The notes beneath the pieces were generated by a model. The model saw nothing but the letters and a program-made list of their open reading frames with translations, ran no database searches and was not told where the DNA came from. A stretch of 64,000 nt of DNA from Oscillospiraceae bacterium MB08-C2-2. GTDB lineage: Bacteria; Bacillota; Clostridia; Oscillospirales; Ruminococcaceae. Of the stretch, positions 62,213-64,000 are shown one piece after another; position 1 is the stretch's first letter; each line of letters opens with the position of its first letter. The stretch is from positions 394,944 through 458,943 of the forward strand of contig CP141729.1 in NCBI GenBank assembly GCA_035621215.1, written 5' to 3'. The position numbers were made by a program, and so were the translations under genes.

Positions 62213-63216
62213 AGCATCGGAATATCCCTGTTTTTGTACCCCATCTGGGCTGCCCGCATCAGTGCAGCTTCTGCGATCAAAGGCGCATTTCGGGCACAGC
62301 CGAACCGCCCTCTCCCCAAAAGGTAACAGCACTGCTGGAACAGTCTTGCCGCCAATTGGGCAGTGAAGCGCAAAATGCCCAGATTGCCTTTTTCGGCGGC
62401 AGTTTTACCGCCATTGACCGGCAGTATATGATCTCTCTTTTAGAAGCCGCCGCCCCTTTTCTGGGGGAAGGGGGCTTTTCGGGGATTCGGGTTTCCACCC
62501 GTCCGGATGCTATTTGCCGGGATATGGTTGCCCTCCTTGGCAGTTATGGGGTGACCACTGTGGAGCTGGGTGCTCAGTCTATGAACGACCGGGTGCTGGC
62601 TGAAAGCGGCAGGGGTCACACCGCAGAGCAAACCCGAAAGGCCGCTGCCCTGATTCGGGAGCAGGGGATTTCGCTGGGACTGCAAATGATGACTGGGTTA
62701 CCGGGGGATACTGATGATACGGCTATGGAAACAGCCCGGGAGCTGGCGGCTCTCGAACCTTCCCAGCTGCGGATATACCCGGCACTGGTGCTGGAAGGCA
62801 CTCATCTTGCCGATTTATACCGGCAGGGCCGCTATCAGCCTCAAACCTTGGAACAGGCTGTTTCGCTGGGCGCAAAGCTGCTGTGTTTTTTTACAGAGCG
62901 GGATATTACGGTCATCCGTATGGGTTTGCAGGCAGCGGAGCTATTGGAAAGCAGTCTGGTGGCGGGGCCTTATCATCCCGCATTTCGGGAGCTGTGCGAG
63001 GGGGAAATTTTCCTGAACAGGGCACTGGAAGCGGCTGATATACAGGGCCTTAGTGGTCGAATTTTATTGACTGTGGAGCCGGGCTCGCCCTCCAAAATGG
63101 CGGGGCAGCACCGCAAAAATACAAAGGAGCTTGAAAAGCGGGGGCTGTTCCCCCGGATTGATACCGACCCTGCACTGGGCTATTTGCAGGTCAGGGTTAT
63201 GGCAAGGGAGGTGTGA
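62209..63216 (+). CDS. Radical SAM protein, Elp3/YhcC-like
   Basis: A 335-residue radical SAM enzyme. The iron-sulfur motif CxxxCxxC is in GCPHQCSFCDQRRISG near the N-terminus, followed by FFGGSFTAIDR and STRPDAI, as in the catalytic half of Elp3-like proteins. It lacks the acetyltransferase domain of true Elp3. GLQMMTGLPGDT and LRIYPALVLEGT are further family blocks. ATG overlaps the rnc stop (ATGA). Radical SAM genes of this kind are often found between rnc and smc in clostridia. A tRNA-modifying role is possible but unproven. Confidence 0.85.
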   Translation: MKHRNIPVFVPHLGCPHQCSFCDQRRISGTAEPPSPQKVTALLEQSCRQLGSEAQNAQIAFFGGSFTAIDRQYMISLLEAAAPFLGEGGFSGIRVSTRPDAICRDMVALLGSYGVTTVELGAQSMNDRVLAESGRGHTAEQTRKAAALIREQGISLGLQMMTGLPGDTDDTAMETARELAALEPSQLRIYPALVLEGTHLADLYRQGRYQPQTLEQAVSLGAKLLCFFTERDITVIRMGLQAAELLESSLVAGPYHPAFRELCEGEIFLNRALEAADIQGLSGRILLTVEPGSPSKMAGQHRKNTKELEKRGLFPRIDTDPALGYLQVRVMAREV

Positions 63217-63220
63217 AACC

Positions 63221-64000
63221 ATGCGTCTGCGCTCACTGGAGGTTCAGGGCTTCAAATCCTTTTCGGATAAAACCGTTTTCCGGTTCGGCGATGGCATTAC
63301 CGCCATTGTGGGGCCAAATGGCAGCGGAAAAAGCAACATTTCGGATGCCGTGCGCTGGGTGCTGGGGGAGCAATCCACCAAGACCCTCCGGGGCAGCAAA
63401 ATGGAGGATGTCATATTTGGCGGCACCCAAACCCGCAAGGCCACCGGCTTTGCCTCGGTTGTGCTCACCATTGATAACGCCGACCGTACTCTTCCCGTGG
63501 AAGAAGATGTCATTTCCATATCCCGGCGGCTTTACCGCTCCGGGGAAAGTGAATACCGCCTGTGCGGTGCAGCGGTGCGCCTCAAGGATATCCACGAGCT
63601 GCTGATGGATACCGGCCTTGGCCGGGATGGCTACTCCATCATCGGGCAAGGCCGCATTGCCGAAATCGTTTCCGCCAAAAGCCAGCAGCGCCGGGAAATT
63701 TTTGAAGAGGCAGCCGGAATCTCCCGCTTCCGCTACCGCAAGATCGAAGCGGAGCGCAAGCTTGAGCAGGCGGAAGAAAACCTGCTGCGCCTGCGGGATA
63801 TTCTGGTGGAGCTGGAAGACCGCATCGGCCCTCTGCGGGAACAGGCGGAAAAGGCCAAGAAGTATCTTTCTTATGCACAGGAAAAACAGCAGCTTGAAAT
63901 TTCCATCTGGATGGTGGCGCTCTCGGATATGAAGGAGCAGCTTCGGGTGCAGTCCGACCGGCTATACCTCTGCAAAAACCAGTATGAGGGTGTAGAAGGC
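63221..64000 (+). CDS. smc: Chromosome segregation protein SMC, N-terminal part cut by window edge
   Basis: The first 260 residues of SMC, running off the right edge without a stop. It begins RLRSLEVQGFKSFSDKTVF with Walker A GPNGSGKSNISDAVRWVLGE. The conserved YSIIGQGRIAEIVSAKSQQR and EEAAGISRFRYRK blocks follow, then the start of the coiled-coil arm (ERKLEQAEENLLRLRDILVE). ATG at 63221 has GGGAGG eight to nine bases upstream. It condenses DNA with ScpA/ScpB. Last gene of the plsX-rnc-smc run. Confidence 0.95.
   Translation, partial: MRLRSLEVQGFKSFSDKTVFRFGDGITAIVGPNGSGKSNISDAVRWVLGEQSTKTLRGSKMEDVIFGGTQTRKATGFASVVLTIDNADRTLPVEEDVISISRRLYRSGESEYRLCGAAVRLKDIHELLMDTGLGRDGYSIIGQGRIAEIVSAKSQQRREIFEEAAGISRFRYRKIEAERKLEQAEENLLRLRDILVELEDRIGPLREQAEKAKKYLSYAQEKQQLEISIWMVALSDMKEQLRVQSDRLYLCKNQYEGVEG

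Overview
The window reads as a chromosome segment of an anaerobic, Gram-positive clostridial organism (Firmicutes, most like the Oscillospiraceae/Ruminococcaceae; inferred from gene content, not from a database). Support comes from strong GGAGG ribosome-binding sites, frequent TTG/GTG starts, and the housekeeping order ruvCAB, ecfA1-ecfA2-ecfT-truA, infC-rpmI-rplT and plsX-rnc-smc. A split MetH with a separate reactivation protein, a LytTR/AgrC-type two-component pair and an SLH-domain surface protein point the same way. No rRNA, tRNA, CRISPR array, transposase or complete mobile element was seen.

Layout. 0-11 kb: sugar-acid catabolism. A GntR/LacI-hybrid repressor and an iron alcohol dehydrogenase are on the minus strand. 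Facing away is a long plus-strand operon with a galactofuranose-type ABC importer (ytfQRT-yjfF), a KDPG/KDPGal-type aldolase, a 2-dehydro-3-deoxygalactonate kinase, a D-2-hydroxyacid dehydrogenase and a cupin. 11-15 kb: a metF / MetH-activation / metH operon. 15-17.6 kb: aroQ and a YhcH-family gene, with a divergent AraC-type regulator.

17.9-32.9 kb: a cell-surface island. Minus-strand genes encode a small HTH protein, a LytTR response regulator and an AgrC-like kinase. They are followed by a lipoprotein phosphoesterase, a small Cys-rich protein and a 1,860-residue SLH protein. A 21-bp-period direct repeat resembling LytTR boxes separates the regulators from these effectors. On the plus strand lie a DUF6385-like protein, a protein with 27 tandem 13-residue repeats, a glycosyltransferase with TPR repeats, and a relic of a cell-wall-binding-repeat gene.

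33-42.6 kb: L-arabinose use. A sugar ABC importer, araD, araA, araB and a GntR/LacI-type AraR are all on the minus strand. The importer has an upstream site almost identical in design to one beside the AraC gene at 16.7 kb. 43-64 kb: plus-strand housekeeping genes, namely ruvCAB, glmM, an rRNA methyltransferase, the ECF vitamin transporter core, truA, two membrane/unknown genes, infC-rpmI-rplT with an attenuator leader and an ATT start, an SPOUT methyltransferase, dprA, topA, trmFO, plsX, rnc, a radical SAM protein and the start of smc.

The two features most worth following up are the surface island with its own signalling cassette, and the shared TTGCAA-N16-TTGCAA operator that appears to link two loci 20 kb apart. 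Start codons were chosen by ribosome-binding-site spacing and family N-termini. Promoters, operators and hairpins were found by eye and have not been scored by any program.
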